A DNA stretch of 64,000 bases, from assembly GCF_900129765.1 (NCBI RefSeq), contig NZ_FQWU01000001.1:248001-312000 (forward strand), in the 5' to 3' direction. The position numbers and the translations under genes are program-made. The notes beneath the pieces were generated by a model that worked only from the letters and a program-made list of their open reading frames with translations, made no database searches and was not told the origin of the DNA. This document shows positions 52,858-61,052 of this stretch, in pieces; position 1 is the first letter of the stretch; each line of letters begins with the position of its first letter. This DNA is from Massilia sp. CF038. Its GTDB lineage: Bacteria > Pseudomonadota > Gammaproteobacteria > Burkholderiales > Burkholderiaceae_D.

Positions 52858-53939
52858 AGCCACGGATTCTGGTGACCTTCGATTCGATGCGTTACGCGAA
52901 CACGGGATTACATACCTTTGGCGCAAGCCTGGGCCGCGAACTGCTGCGCCAGCGCGGCGCCGCATTCGATCTGCATGCCTATGTGTATCCGGTAAACCGG
53001 GGCTTCCTGGGCAGCGCGGTCCAGTATGTGCGCCACAACCTGCTGCACCGTTATTTTTTTCCGAAGGCCCGGGCCTACGATCTGGTGCATTTCAGCGACC
53101 AGTATTGCCGCTTTGGTCCGGCGCGCGTGCATGCGCCCACGATTCTCACGGTCACCGACCTGAACCAGCTGCACGAACTGGCGCCGGATAGCCCGCGCCT
53201 GGTCAAATATCTGGGCCGCATGCGCGCGCGCATCGCGCAGGCGAGCCGGATTGTGACAATTTCCCAGTTTGTGGCGGACGACGTGGCGCGCCACTTCCCC
53301 GAGGCTGCCGATAAAATCTCCGTGATCTACTGCGGCACCAATTTCAGCGCCGCACCGGCCGACCACCAGCCCCAGTTTGTGCCGCGCCAGCCCTTCCTGT
53401 TCACCATTGGCATGGTGTGCGAGAAAAAGAATTTCCACGTGCTGGTGCCTCTGCTGCAGGGCAACGACCTGCAACTGGTGATCGCTGGCATCGTCAAGGA
53501 AGGGTATCGCGACAGGATTCTGGCCGCGGCCCGGGAATATGGCGTGGCCGAGCGGGTGGTCATCACCGGGCCCGTCAGCGAACACGACAAGAACTGGTAT
53601 TACGCCCATTGCCAGGCTTTCCTGTTCCCGTCGCTGGCTGAAGGTTTTGGCTTGCCCGTGCTGGAAGCGATGCATCACGGCAAACCCGTGTTTTTGTCCA
53701 CCAGTACCTCGCTGCCGGAAGTGGGCGGCGACGCAGCCTATTATTTTGACGATTTCGGGCCCGACGCCATGCGCGCCGTGCTGGCGGCTGGCATGGCCGA
53801 CTTTGCTGAGCGCGACGGGGAGGCACGGGCGCGCGCCCGCGCCGCGCTATTTACGTGGGAAAATGCGGCGCGCGATTATGTGGCGCTGTACCACGCGCTG
53901 CTCGCACGCCCGCCTTCCCCAGGCGGCGCCACAGCCTGA
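52854..53939 (+). CDS. Glycosyltransferase family 4 (LPS core)
   Basis: 361 aa. Rossmann-type GT-B with NTGLHTFGASLGRELL and ITTISQF-like IVTISQFVADDVARHF in the first half, and the GT4 donor site FLFTIGMVCEKKNFHVLVPLL plus FPSLAEGFGLPVLEAMHHGKPV (E-x7-E) in the second. Start ATG 52854 overlaps the preceding stop. Its last 89 bases (53851-53939) are also coding on the other strand for the end of a GT2 gene, a tail-to-tail overlap. Confidence 0.9.
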   Translation: MKPRILVTFDSMRYANTGLHTFGASLGRELLRQRGAAFDLHAYVYPVNRGFLGSAVQYVRHNLLHRYFFPKARAYDLVHFSDQYCRFGPARVHAPTILTVTDLNQLHELAPDSPRLVKYLGRMRARIAQASRIVTISQFVADDVARHFPEAADKISVIYCGTNFSAAPADHQPQFVPRQPFLFTIGMVCEKKNFHVLVPLLQGNDLQLVIAGIVKEGYRDRILAAAREYGVAERVVITGPVSEHDKNWYYAHCQAFLFPSLAEGFGLPVLEAMHHGKPVFLSTSTSLPEVGGDAAYYFDDFGPDAMRAVLAAGMADFAERDGEARARARAALFTWENAARDYVALYHALLARPPSPGGATA

Positions 53940-54966
53940 GCTTGCGGCTGGCGGCGCGCTTGAAGTTGCGCACCAGGCCGCCCGCAAAAGCGCTTTCCAC
54001 CTGGCGCACGATGACCGCGTCCAGCGTGCGGTCGTTCGAGATCATGCCGTTGCTGCCGGCAATGGCGACCAGGGTGGCCCAGTCGTTGAACAGCCCGCCC
54101 ACAAACAGCGGCTGGATCAATGCCCGCACGCGGCGCCCGTCGGCGCGCGGCAGCCGGTACGAGTTTTTGACCACACCCACATAGAAGTAGGCCGCGGCGA
54201 TGTCGAAATGGCGGCGCACCGAGTCGGGCACCGCGCAGGCTTGCAGGTGGCGCCGGGCCACTGGCAGGGCAGCGGCGAAATCGAGGCACCACTGCTCGGA
54301 CACGGCGCTCTCGCCCGGATGCTGGCGATAGTCGATCACGGGGTGGGGCAGGTGCACCAGCGACGCGCATTGGGCCAGCAGGCGCGGCACGGTAGCCACG
54401 TCCTCGAACATGCGCTCGGGCGGGAACACGGGCGCGGGCAGGCGCGCGTAGATCTCGCGCCGGAACACATTCGACCAGATGTACATCTGGCGGTCGGCGA
54501 AAAAGGTATTGAGGATGGTTTCGCTCTCGCGCAGCAGCTTGCCGACCGGGTAGCCGAGGCGCACGTCGCGGGTGCGGGCCGGATCGTCCGGGTACCAGAA
54601 GCGGAAGTCGCAGGCCAGCACGTCGGGTGCGCCGGCGGCGATGGCCTGGTCCATGGCGGCCAGGGCGCCCGGCAGCAGCACGTCGTCGCCATCGACAAAG
54701 GCGATGTAATCGCCCTGGGCCACGCGCAGGCAGTGGTTACGGGCGCTGGCCATGCCGGCCCGCTCCTGGCTGAAAATATGGAAGTTGACGCCGCCGTAGG
54801 CTTCTTGTGCCTTGAAGGCGCGCGCCAGGGTATTGTCGCGCGAGCCGTCGTCGACGACAATCAGTTCGTGGTGGGGGCGCAGCTGGCTGAGGATCGATTG
54901 CAGACACTGGTCGATGTAGCGCTGCATGTTCTGCGCGGGGACGACGATGCTGATCGACGCTTGCAT
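53851..54966 (-). CDS. Glycosyltransferase family 2 (large)
   Basis: 371 aa, GT-A fold. Start ATG 54966 gives SISIVVPAQNMQRYIDQCLQSIL; the nucleotide-binding VVDDGSRDNT and the DxD as FVDGDDVLLPG are present. A long C-terminal region is helical and basic (NFKRAASRKLRLWRRLGKA) and would lie on the membrane. It begins 2 bases after the upstream GT2 stop, so both are one operon on the minus strand. The final 89 bases overlap the end of the convergent GT4 gene. Confidence 0.88.
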   Translation of the reverse strand: MQASISIVVPAQNMQRYIDQCLQSILSQLRPHHELIVVDDGSRDNTLARAFKAQEAYGGVNFHIFSQERAGMASARNHCLRVAQGDYIAFVDGDDVLLPGALAAMDQAIAAGAPDVLACDFRFWYPDDPARTRDVRLGYPVGKLLRESETILNTFFADRQMYIWSNVFRREIYARLPAPVFPPERMFEDVATVPRLLAQCASLVHLPHPVIDYRQHPGESAVSEQWCLDFAAALPVARRHLQACAVPDSVRRHFDIAAAYFYVGVVKNSYRLPRADGRRVRALIQPLFVGGLFNDWATLVAIAGSNGMISNDRTLDAVIVRQVESAFAGGLVRNFKRAASRKLRLWRRLGKAGVRAARGTAPHNRAPHFPT

Positions 54967-54968
54967 GG

Positions 54969-55796
54969 TCAGGCGGCGCGGTGAGAACGCAGGCCCTGCG
55001 TGGCCAGGACGGTTTTGGCGGCGGCGCGTTCGAGCACCACGCTGCGGTTCGACGATGCCTGATCGCGCTTGGCTTCGCGGTGCCACAGGTGGAATACTTC
55101 GGTGGCGAAGGCGCCATCCTTGCGCATGATGCCGGCGTTGTACAGGCGCACGACCAGGTCGGAATCTTCGTGGCCCCAGCCCAGGAAGCTTTCATCGAAA
55201 CCGTCGACCGCATCAAGGTCGGCGCGCCACACGCCCAGATTGCAGCTCTTGATGCGGCGCCAGGTAAAGCGCCGGCTTTCGCGGCCCAGGTCGGGCCAGC
55301 GCAGCAGCACCTGCAGCACCTTGTTGAAGTCGCCGCGCAGGCGCCAGAGCAGTTTTTGCCAGGCGCTGGCGGCCGGCAGGTCGATTTGTTCGCTTAAAAT
55401 GCGCCCGGTGAGCGCTTCGCTGAGCAGCACCCGGCTGCCCGACACCAGAAAGCCCGGCCGCGCCAGTTTGCGGTGCTGCGCAATGAAGTCACGCTGGGGC
55501 ACGCAATCGCCGTCCAAAAACACGATATAGTCGCCGCGCGCGGCCAGGGTACCGCGGTTGCGCGCCATGGCCGCGCGAAAGCCGTTATCGGGCTGCCAGA
55601 CATGCTGCAAAGGCACCGGCGAACGCGCCTTGAGGGCATCGATGCAGGCCTGCGTGTTGGCAGTGGAGCCGTCATCAGCGATAATGATTTCAAAATTGGT
55701 ATCGCTCTGGGCAAAACACGCCTGCACCACGGCCGTCAGGGCATCGGGCCGGTTGTAGGTCGTAATGACAACGGAAATGAAGGGTGATTGCTGCAT
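54969..55796 (-). CDS. Glycosyltransferase family 2
   Basis: 275 aa, GT-A: SVVITTYNRPDALTAVVQACF, IIADDGSTANTQACIDAL, DxD in VFLDGDCVPQRDF, and the ED motif in GWGHEDSDLVVRLYNAG that marks galactosyltransferase-like GT2 enzymes. ATG 55796 is the start; the frame continues upstream in the divergent gap without support. Probably an LPS-core or O-antigen transferase, divergent from the O-antigen ligase gene (58-base gap). Confidence 0.88.
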   Translation of the reverse strand: MQQSPFISVVITTYNRPDALTAVVQACFAQSDTNFEIIIADDGSTANTQACIDALKARSPVPLQHVWQPDNGFRAAMARNRGTLAARGDYIVFLDGDCVPQRDFIAQHRKLARPGFLVSGSRVLLSEALTGRILSEQIDLPAASAWQKLLWRLRGDFNKVLQVLLRWPDLGRESRRFTWRRIKSCNLGVWRADLDAVDGFDESFLGWGHEDSDLVVRLYNAGIMRKDGAFATEVFHLWHREAKRDQASSNRSVVLERAAAKTVLATQGLRSHRAA

Positions 55797-55854
55797 GGGT
55801 GTGAAAATAGCGTCCGGACGCATATGGTAGCAAGAATATCCCACTAGAAGATGA

Positions 55855-57111
55855 ATGAACACTAACTTGATAAAATCGCTGGGGTCGAAGCAGGCCGTCA
55901 CCGCAACCCTGATGTTTCTGCTTCCTTTCCTCAGCGTCAGTGCGCTTTGGGGCACCAGTGTCTGCAGTTTCCTGTTTTTCCTGTTTGCATTAGCCAACTT
56001 TTCCGATTGCCGCGCCGCCGTCGCCCGCCATTGGCCTGCGCTGCGCTGGGTGGTGCTGGCGTTTGCCTGCCATTTTCTCTTCGTTGTTGCCTGTTTCCTG
56101 CTGCGCAAAGAAGCCATTCTCGGCAGCCTGGAAAAACCGCTGCGCATGCTGCTTGCCGTCAGCGCCATGGCGCTGGTGCTGGCCTACCGCCCCGACCGGC
56201 GCCTGTTGTGGTGGGGCGTGACCGGGGGCGCCGTTGGCGGGGCGTTGCTGGTGGCGTATCAGCGTCTGGCGCTGGGCATGGAGCGTCCGGGCGGTTTTTT
56301 GAACGCCATCACGACCGGGGACTTGCTGCTGAGCCTGGGATTGCTGGCGCTGGCCGCCGAAATCGACCTGCGCGGCACGCGCTACTGGCGCTGGGCCCTG
56401 GTGGGCATTGTGGCCGGGGTGGGTGGGGCGCTCATTACCGGTACCCGCGGCGGGGTCATTTCCTTGCTGCTGGCGCTGCTGCTGCTGATTCGCTATGCCC
56501 ACGCGCTGGGCGGCAAGCGCGTGCGTGCGCTGCTGCTGGCCGGGCTGGCGGTTGCCGGTGCCAGTTATTTCGTGCCGCAGACCGGGGTCGCGGAGCGTTT
56601 GAACCAAGGCGTCGACGATGTGGAAACCTACTTTGCGGGCGGCTCGGCCTACACCAACGTCGGCATCCGCCTGGCCTTGTGGAAGTCAGCGTCGCTGCAG
56701 ATCGGCGCGCATCCCCTGCTGGGAGTGGACATGGTGCGTGCCAAGCGCGAGCAGCGCGCGCTGGCCGACAAAGGCCTGGTCGACCCGGTGGTGGTGCCAA
56801 CCGTGCACTATCATAACGACAGCATGCAGGTGCTGGTGACCGGTGGCGTGATTGGCTGGCTGGCCTGGCTGGCCACTTTGCTGACGCCGCTGGCTTTCTT
56901 TGTGCGCCAGCTGCGCGCTGCAGCACACACCGGGGCCGCGCACGCACGCGTGGCGCTGGCGCTGGCCGGCGCGCTGGTGGTACTGGGCTTCATCGGTTTC
57001 GGCCTGACTGAAGTGATATTCTGGTCGGTCAAGGCCAGCCTGTTCTATGCCCTCACCGTATTTGTGCTCATGGGCCTGTGCCTGAACGCGAAAGAACAAG
57101 ATGGACAATAG
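55855..57111 (+). CDS. O-antigen ligase/polymerase family membrane protein
   Basis: 418 aa, about 12 hydrophobic helices. The large periplasmic loop contains GSAYTNVGIRLALWKSASLQIGAHPLLGVDM and VHYHNDSMQVLVTGGVIGW, the WaaL/Wzy-type HxxND signature with arginine-rich loop residues. Role: ligation of O-antigen to lipid A-core at the periplasmic face (WaaL) is favoured over polymerisation because export here is by ABC transport. It overlaps the msbA start by 11 bases. Confidence 0.85.
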   Translation: MNTNLIKSLGSKQAVTATLMFLLPFLSVSALWGTSVCSFLFFLFALANFSDCRAAVARHWPALRWVVLAFACHFLFVVACFLLRKEAILGSLEKPLRMLLAVSAMALVLAYRPDRRLLWWGVTGGAVGGALLVAYQRLALGMERPGGFLNAITTGDLLLSLGLLALAAEIDLRGTRYWRWALVGIVAGVGGALITGTRGGVISLLLALLLLIRYAHALGGKRVRALLLAGLAVAGASYFVPQTGVAERLNQGVDDVETYFAGGSAYTNVGIRLALWKSASLQIGAHPLLGVDMVRAKREQRALADKGLVDPVVVPTVHYHNDSMQVLVTGGVIGWLAWLATLLTPLAFFVRQLRAAAHTGAAHARVALALAGALVVLGFIGFGLTEVIFWSVKASLFYALTVFVLMGLCLNAKEQDGQ

Positions 57112-58828
57112 TGTGATCGTCGCCCGCCTGCTGGCCGTGGTGAAACCCTACCGCAACCGGGCGATCCTGTCGTTTCTGACCATGGCCGGTACCGCCGTGA
57201 CCGAGCCTGCGCTGGGCCGCGCCCTGCAGCTCCTGATCGACAAGGGCTTCGGTCCGCACAAGGTGGCATTCAGCTTGTGGCTGGTGCCGCTGATACTGCT
57301 GACGATTTTCGTCTCGCGCGGTATTTTTACCTTTTCAACCGCGTATCTGAACAACTGGATCATGAGCCGCGTGCTCAATGATTTGCGGCGCATGGTGTTC
57401 GACCGCCTGCTGCGCTTGCCGGTGGCGCGCTTTCATGACGAGTCGCCCGGCAAAATCATCAACACCGTGATTGCCGAAGTGCGCAACGTGGTCGACATGA
57501 TCAACTCCGTGTTCATCGCCTTCGTGCGCGATTCGCTGGTGATTGTCGGCCTGCTTGGCATGCTGCTGTACACGAACTGGCGCCTGACGCTGATTGCACT
57601 GGTGGTCATGCCGGTCACGGCGCTGATCGTGCGCACCACGGCCAAACGGCTGCGCCGCCTGTCGCGCGACAACCAGCGCGTGACTGGCGAAATGACCCAG
57701 GTGGTGGAGGAAGCGGCGCGCGGCCACCAGGTGATCCGGGTGTTTGCCGGCGAGCGTTACGAAAAGGCGCGCTTCGAACAGCGCAGCAGCGCCATGCTGG
57801 GTTTTTCCCAGCGCATGACGGTGGCCAGCGCGGCCACGGTGCCGATTACCCAGACCGCCACCGCCATGGCCGTAGCGGTGGTGATCGTGATTGCGATGAG
57901 CACCGACATGAGCCAGGGCGCTTTCGTCAGTTTCATCATGATGATGCTGATGCTGCTCGCGCCGCTCAAGTCCCTGGTCGGGGTGAACGGACCGCTGCAG
58001 CGCGGCATGGCATCGGCGGAAATCATGTTTGGCATGATCGATGCGCCGCTCGAGGCCGACCCCGGCACACAAGTCATCCAACGGGCGCGCGGGCACCTGC
58101 GCTTCGAGCACGTGCGCTTCCGCTATTCGATCAATAATCCGCTGGCGCTGGACGACGTTTCGCTCGAAATCCAACCCGGGCAGACAGTGGCCCTGGTGGG
58201 CATGTCCGGTGGCGGCAAGTCGACCTTCGTTAACCTGGTCACGCGCTTTTATGCGCCTGAAAGCGGCAGCATCACCCTCGATGGCGTGCCGTACGAGGAA
58301 CTGACCCTGGCCAGCCTGCGCGCCCAGCTGGCGATGGTCAGCCAGAACGTAGTGCTGTTTGACGACACGCTCGGCGCCAACATCGCCTACGGTGAAGAAA
58401 AGCCCGACCCGGTGCGCCTGCGCGCTGCCATCAAGGCTGCGCACCTGGACGACGTGGTGGCCGGTCTGAGCGAAGGCATCGACACGCCCATCGGCGAGAA
58501 CGGCGCGCGCCTGTCGGGCGGGCAGCGGCAACGGGTGGCCATCGCGCGTGCCATTTACAAAGATGCGCCGATCCTGATTCTGGACGAAGCCACATCGGCG
58601 CTCGACAATGAATCCGAACGGGCCGTGCAGGCCGCACTCGATACCCTGATGGCCGGGCGTACCACGCTGGTGATTGCGCACCGCTTGTCGACCGTGGAGG
58701 CGGCTGACCGCATCGTGGTGCTGGACCAGGGCCGCATCGTTGAATCGGGCCGCCATGCCGAACTGCTGGCGCTGGACGGCATGTACGCCAAGCTGCACCA
58801 GCTGTCGTTCAAGAAGGCGGACGAATGA
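57101..58828 (+). CDS. msbA: Lipid A ABC exporter MsbA
   Basis: 575 aa homodimeric flippase moving core-lipid A across the inner membrane. The N-terminal membrane domain of six helices (residues 1-320) is followed by a nucleotide-binding domain with Walker A GMSGGGKST, signature LSGGQRQRVAIARA, Walker B ILILDEATSALD and the switch His in LVIAHRLSTVE. The start ATG 57101 overlaps the ligase gene. The following gene overlaps by ATGA. Confidence 0.95.
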   Translation: MDNSVIVARLLAVVKPYRNRAILSFLTMAGTAVTEPALGRALQLLIDKGFGPHKVAFSLWLVPLILLTIFVSRGIFTFSTAYLNNWIMSRVLNDLRRMVFDRLLRLPVARFHDESPGKIINTVIAEVRNVVDMINSVFIAFVRDSLVIVGLLGMLLYTNWRLTLIALVVMPVTALIVRTTAKRLRRLSRDNQRVTGEMTQVVEEAARGHQVIRVFAGERYEKARFEQRSSAMLGFSQRMTVASAATVPITQTATAMAVAVVIVIAMSTDMSQGAFVSFIMMMLMLLAPLKSLVGVNGPLQRGMASAEIMFGMIDAPLEADPGTQVIQRARGHLRFEHVRFRYSINNPLALDDVSLEIQPGQTVALVGMSGGGKSTFVNLVTRFYAPESGSITLDGVPYEELTLASLRAQLAMVSQNVVLFDDTLGANIAYGEEKPDPVRLRAAIKAAHLDDVVAGLSEGIDTPIGENGARLSGGQRQRVAIARAIYKDAPILILDEATSALDNESERAVQAALDTLMAGRTTLVIAHRLSTVEAADRIVVLDQGRIVESGRHAELLALDGMYAKLHQLSFKKADE

Positions 58829-59850
58829 GCGGCCCGCGTATCCTGGTCATTTCGCCCAACTGGATTGGCGACGCCGTGATGGCGCAGCCCTTGCTGCAAT
58901 TGCTGCGCCGTGCGCATCCCGAGTGCGTGATCGATGTGCTGGCGCCGCCCTCCGTGGCGCCAGTCTGGCGCGCCATGCGCGAAGTGGCCGAGGTGCTCGA
59001 AACGCCCTTCCGGCATGGCGCCCTGCAGCTGCGCGAGCGCTGGAAGTACGCCCAGGTTCTGCGCGCGCGCGGCTATGCCGAAGCGTATGTGCTGCCCAAT
59101 ACCCTCAAGTACGCATTGATTCCCTGGCTGGCCGGCATTCCCAAGCGGGTGGGCTACAAGGGCGAGATGCGGCATGGCCTGATCAATCGGATGCACCATG
59201 ACGATGTGCCACCGCGGCCAATGGTGCCGTTCTACGCGTCGCTGGCAGGGGCGCCCGGTCCGGCCGCGCGCGATGTGCCGCGCCCGGTCATGCAGGTGGA
59301 CCCTGCGCGCAGTGCGGCTGTGTGCGCACAGCACGGGATCGACAGCACGCGTTCGCTGGTCCTGTTTGCGCCAGGCGCCGAATTTGGCGCTGCCAAGCGC
59401 TGGCCGGCACGCCATTTCGCGGCCCTGGCGCAAGCCATCCGCGCGCGCGACCCCAACGCGCAAATTGGCTTGCTTGGTTCCCCCAAGGACAAACCCGCCT
59501 GCGACGACATTGTCGCCATCACCGGCGCCGACGGCATGTTCAACCTGGCCGGGGTGACCCGGCTTGATGAAGCGGTGGCCCTGATCGCGGCTGCATCGAG
59601 CGTGGTGGCCAACGATTCGGGTCTGCTGCATGTAGCGTCAGCGTTGAACCGGCCGGTGGTGGCCTTGTACGGCCCGACCGACCCCGATCACGCGCCGCCG
59701 TTCTCGGACATGGCGCGCGCCATGTCATTGCGGCTGGCGTGTTCGCCGTGCCGCCAGCGCGAGTGCCCGCTCGGGCATCACAACTGCATGGAGCAGATGG
59801 AAGCAAGCATGGTCTGGCAAGCACTGCGCCCGATGCTCGGTCCGCAGTAA
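58825..59850 (+). CDS. waaF: ADP-heptose:LPS heptosyltransferase II
   Basis: 341 aa GT9. PNWIGDAVMAQPLLQLLRR at the start, WKYAQVLRARGYAEAYVLPNTLKYALIPWLAGIPKRVGY, the donor loop FAPGAEFGAAKRWPARHFAALA, VANDSGLLHVASALNRPVVALYG and the terminal CRQRECPLGHHNCM all match WaaF. Adds the second heptose to the LPS inner core. Overlaps msbA by four bases; its stop is 4 bases from the convergent regulator stop. Confidence 0.95.
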   Translation: MSGPRILVISPNWIGDAVMAQPLLQLLRRAHPECVIDVLAPPSVAPVWRAMREVAEVLETPFRHGALQLRERWKYAQVLRARGYAEAYVLPNTLKYALIPWLAGIPKRVGYKGEMRHGLINRMHHDDVPPRPMVPFYASLAGAPGPAARDVPRPVMQVDPARSAAVCAQHGIDSTRSLVLFAPGAEFGAAKRWPARHFAALAQAIRARDPNAQIGLLGSPKDKPACDDIVAITGADGMFNLAGVTRLDEAVALIAAASSVVANDSGLLHVASALNRPVVALYGPTDPDHAPPFSDMARAMSLRLACSPCRQRECPLGHHNCMEQMEASMVWQALRPMLGPQ

Positions 59851-59854
59851 GACC

Positions 59855-60928
59855 TCAGGGACGCCCGAAGGCGTCTGTCAGCGACAAGATTGTGCCGGTG
59901 TCGGCTGCGTCGTAGCCGGTCAGCTCGTTCACCCGCTCGTGATAAGCCGGCGTTTGCAGGACCGTGATCAACTGGCGCAGCAGCGGCGCTTCCAGGGCAT
60001 CGCGCCGAATGGCGAAAAAATAGCGTTCCTGCAGCAGCGGGATGAAGTCGAGGCGGAAGCGCTGCGCTGCCGTGCGCACCCCGATGCCGACATCGGCCAT
60101 GCCGCTGGCGATGTAGGCTGCCACGGCCGAATGGGTAAATTCGGCACTGTTGTAACCGGCGATGTCGTGCGGCGCAATGCCCGCCTCTGCCAGCATCAGT
60201 TCCAGCAGCATGCGCGTGCCCGAACCTACCTGCCGATTCACAAAGCGCACGCCGCTCTGGGTCAGATCGCGCAAATCCTTGATGCCAAGCGGGTTGCCAG
60301 GCGCGACAAACAAGCCCTGATGGCGCACCGCCAGATGAATCAGGCAATGCTCATTTGGATTGAGCCAGCGCGTGTACCACGCCACGGCGGCCTGCTCGAA
60401 CTGGCCGGTTGGCACGTGAAAGCCGGCCAGATCGCACTCGCGCCGCGAGAGGGCGGCAACCGCATCGGTGCTGTTGCGGTAGCGTAGTTCGACCGGCATT
60501 TCCATCTTGTTGAGCATGACCATCAGGGCGGCTACGGCAAAACCGTGGCTGGCATCCATGCGCAGCGAGGCCATTTGTTCGGCCGCCATTTTGCCCAGTT
60601 CCCCTTCCAGCTCGGAGGCCAGGCTTTCCAGTGTGGGCGACAGGCGCGCCGCAATGCGGCGGTCGGCCCACACCAGCTTTTGCGCCAGCGCCGTCAAGGC
60701 GGTGCCGCGGCCGCGATCGGTCACCAGCAGGCTGCTGCCGAACATCGCTTCTGCGTCGCGCAGCAAACCCCAGGCATAGCGGTAAGACAGTTTCACTGCT
60801 TTGGCCGCTTGTGCGATGGAGCCCGTATCGTGCACGGCAACCAGCAGGGCGAGCAGGGCTGCCGTGTCGAGCGCAGGCTCGGCATGGAAACTGATTTCCC
60901 AATGGGGGCGAATATGTACGCGGATCAT
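59855..60928 (-). CDS. FdsR-like transcriptional regulator with substrate-binding domain
   Basis: 357 aa. An N-terminal winged-helix domain (about 20-85: LLVAVHDTGSIAQAAKAVKLSYRYAWGLLRDAEAMFG, LysR/ModE type) is joined to a periplasmic-binding-protein-like effector domain (about 120-340: LRYRNSTDAVAALSRRECDLAGFHVP, NRQVGSGTRMLLELMLAEAGI, GYNSAEFTHSAVAAYIASGMADVGIG). Divergent from the carrier and formate dehydrogenase genes. Known relatives (FdsR of Cupriavidus) control the soluble formate dehydrogenase operon. Inferred to respond to formate, oxalate or molybdate. Confidence 0.82.
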   Translation of the reverse strand: MIRVHIRPHWEISFHAEPALDTAALLALLVAVHDTGSIAQAAKAVKLSYRYAWGLLRDAEAMFGSSLLVTDRGRGTALTALAQKLVWADRRIAARLSPTLESLASELEGELGKMAAEQMASLRMDASHGFAVAALMVMLNKMEMPVELRYRNSTDAVAALSRRECDLAGFHVPTGQFEQAAVAWYTRWLNPNEHCLIHLAVRHQGLFVAPGNPLGIKDLRDLTQSGVRFVNRQVGSGTRMLLELMLAEAGIAPHDIAGYNSAEFTHSAVAAYIASGMADVGIGVRTAAQRFRLDFIPLLQERYFFAIRRDALEAPLLRQLITVLQTPAYHERVNELTGYDAADTGTILSLTDAFGRP

Positions 60929-60933
60929 CGGTT

Positions 60934-60950
60934 AAAAATAGCCTATTTTT
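60934..60950. promoter_or_regulatory. Palindrome next to the regulator start (operator candidate)
   Basis: AAAAATAG (60934-60941) and CTATTTTT (60943-60950) form a perfect 8-bp inverted repeat around a single C, starting 6 bases upstream of the regulator's ATG. The position suits autorepression of the regulator gene. Confidence 0.5.
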
Positions 60951-61001
60951 GTCCAGTTCAATGCATGTTACGCTCAAAAAATAATAATTGGTTTACAGGA
61001 G

Positions 61002-61021
61002 ATATGCTTTCCTAAGCATAT
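61002..61021. promoter_or_regulatory. Palindrome upstream of the OFA carrier gene (operator candidate)
   Basis: ATATGCTT (61002-61009) and AAGCATAT (61014-61021) form a perfect 8-bp inverted repeat with a 4-base spacer, ending 31 bases before the carrier start. It has the T-N11-A form used by LysR-type regulators and is a candidate site for the divergent FdsR-like protein. Confidence 0.5.
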
Positions 61022-61052
61022 TGTCGTTACAAAAATAGAAGTGGAGCGAGAC

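Noticed and set aside
48109-52965. A 1618-codon open frame on the minus strand opposite dnaE and the GT9 gene
   Set aside because: It is antisense to dnaE, whose motifs are complete. Long antisense frames are expected in high-GC genes with strong third-position bias.
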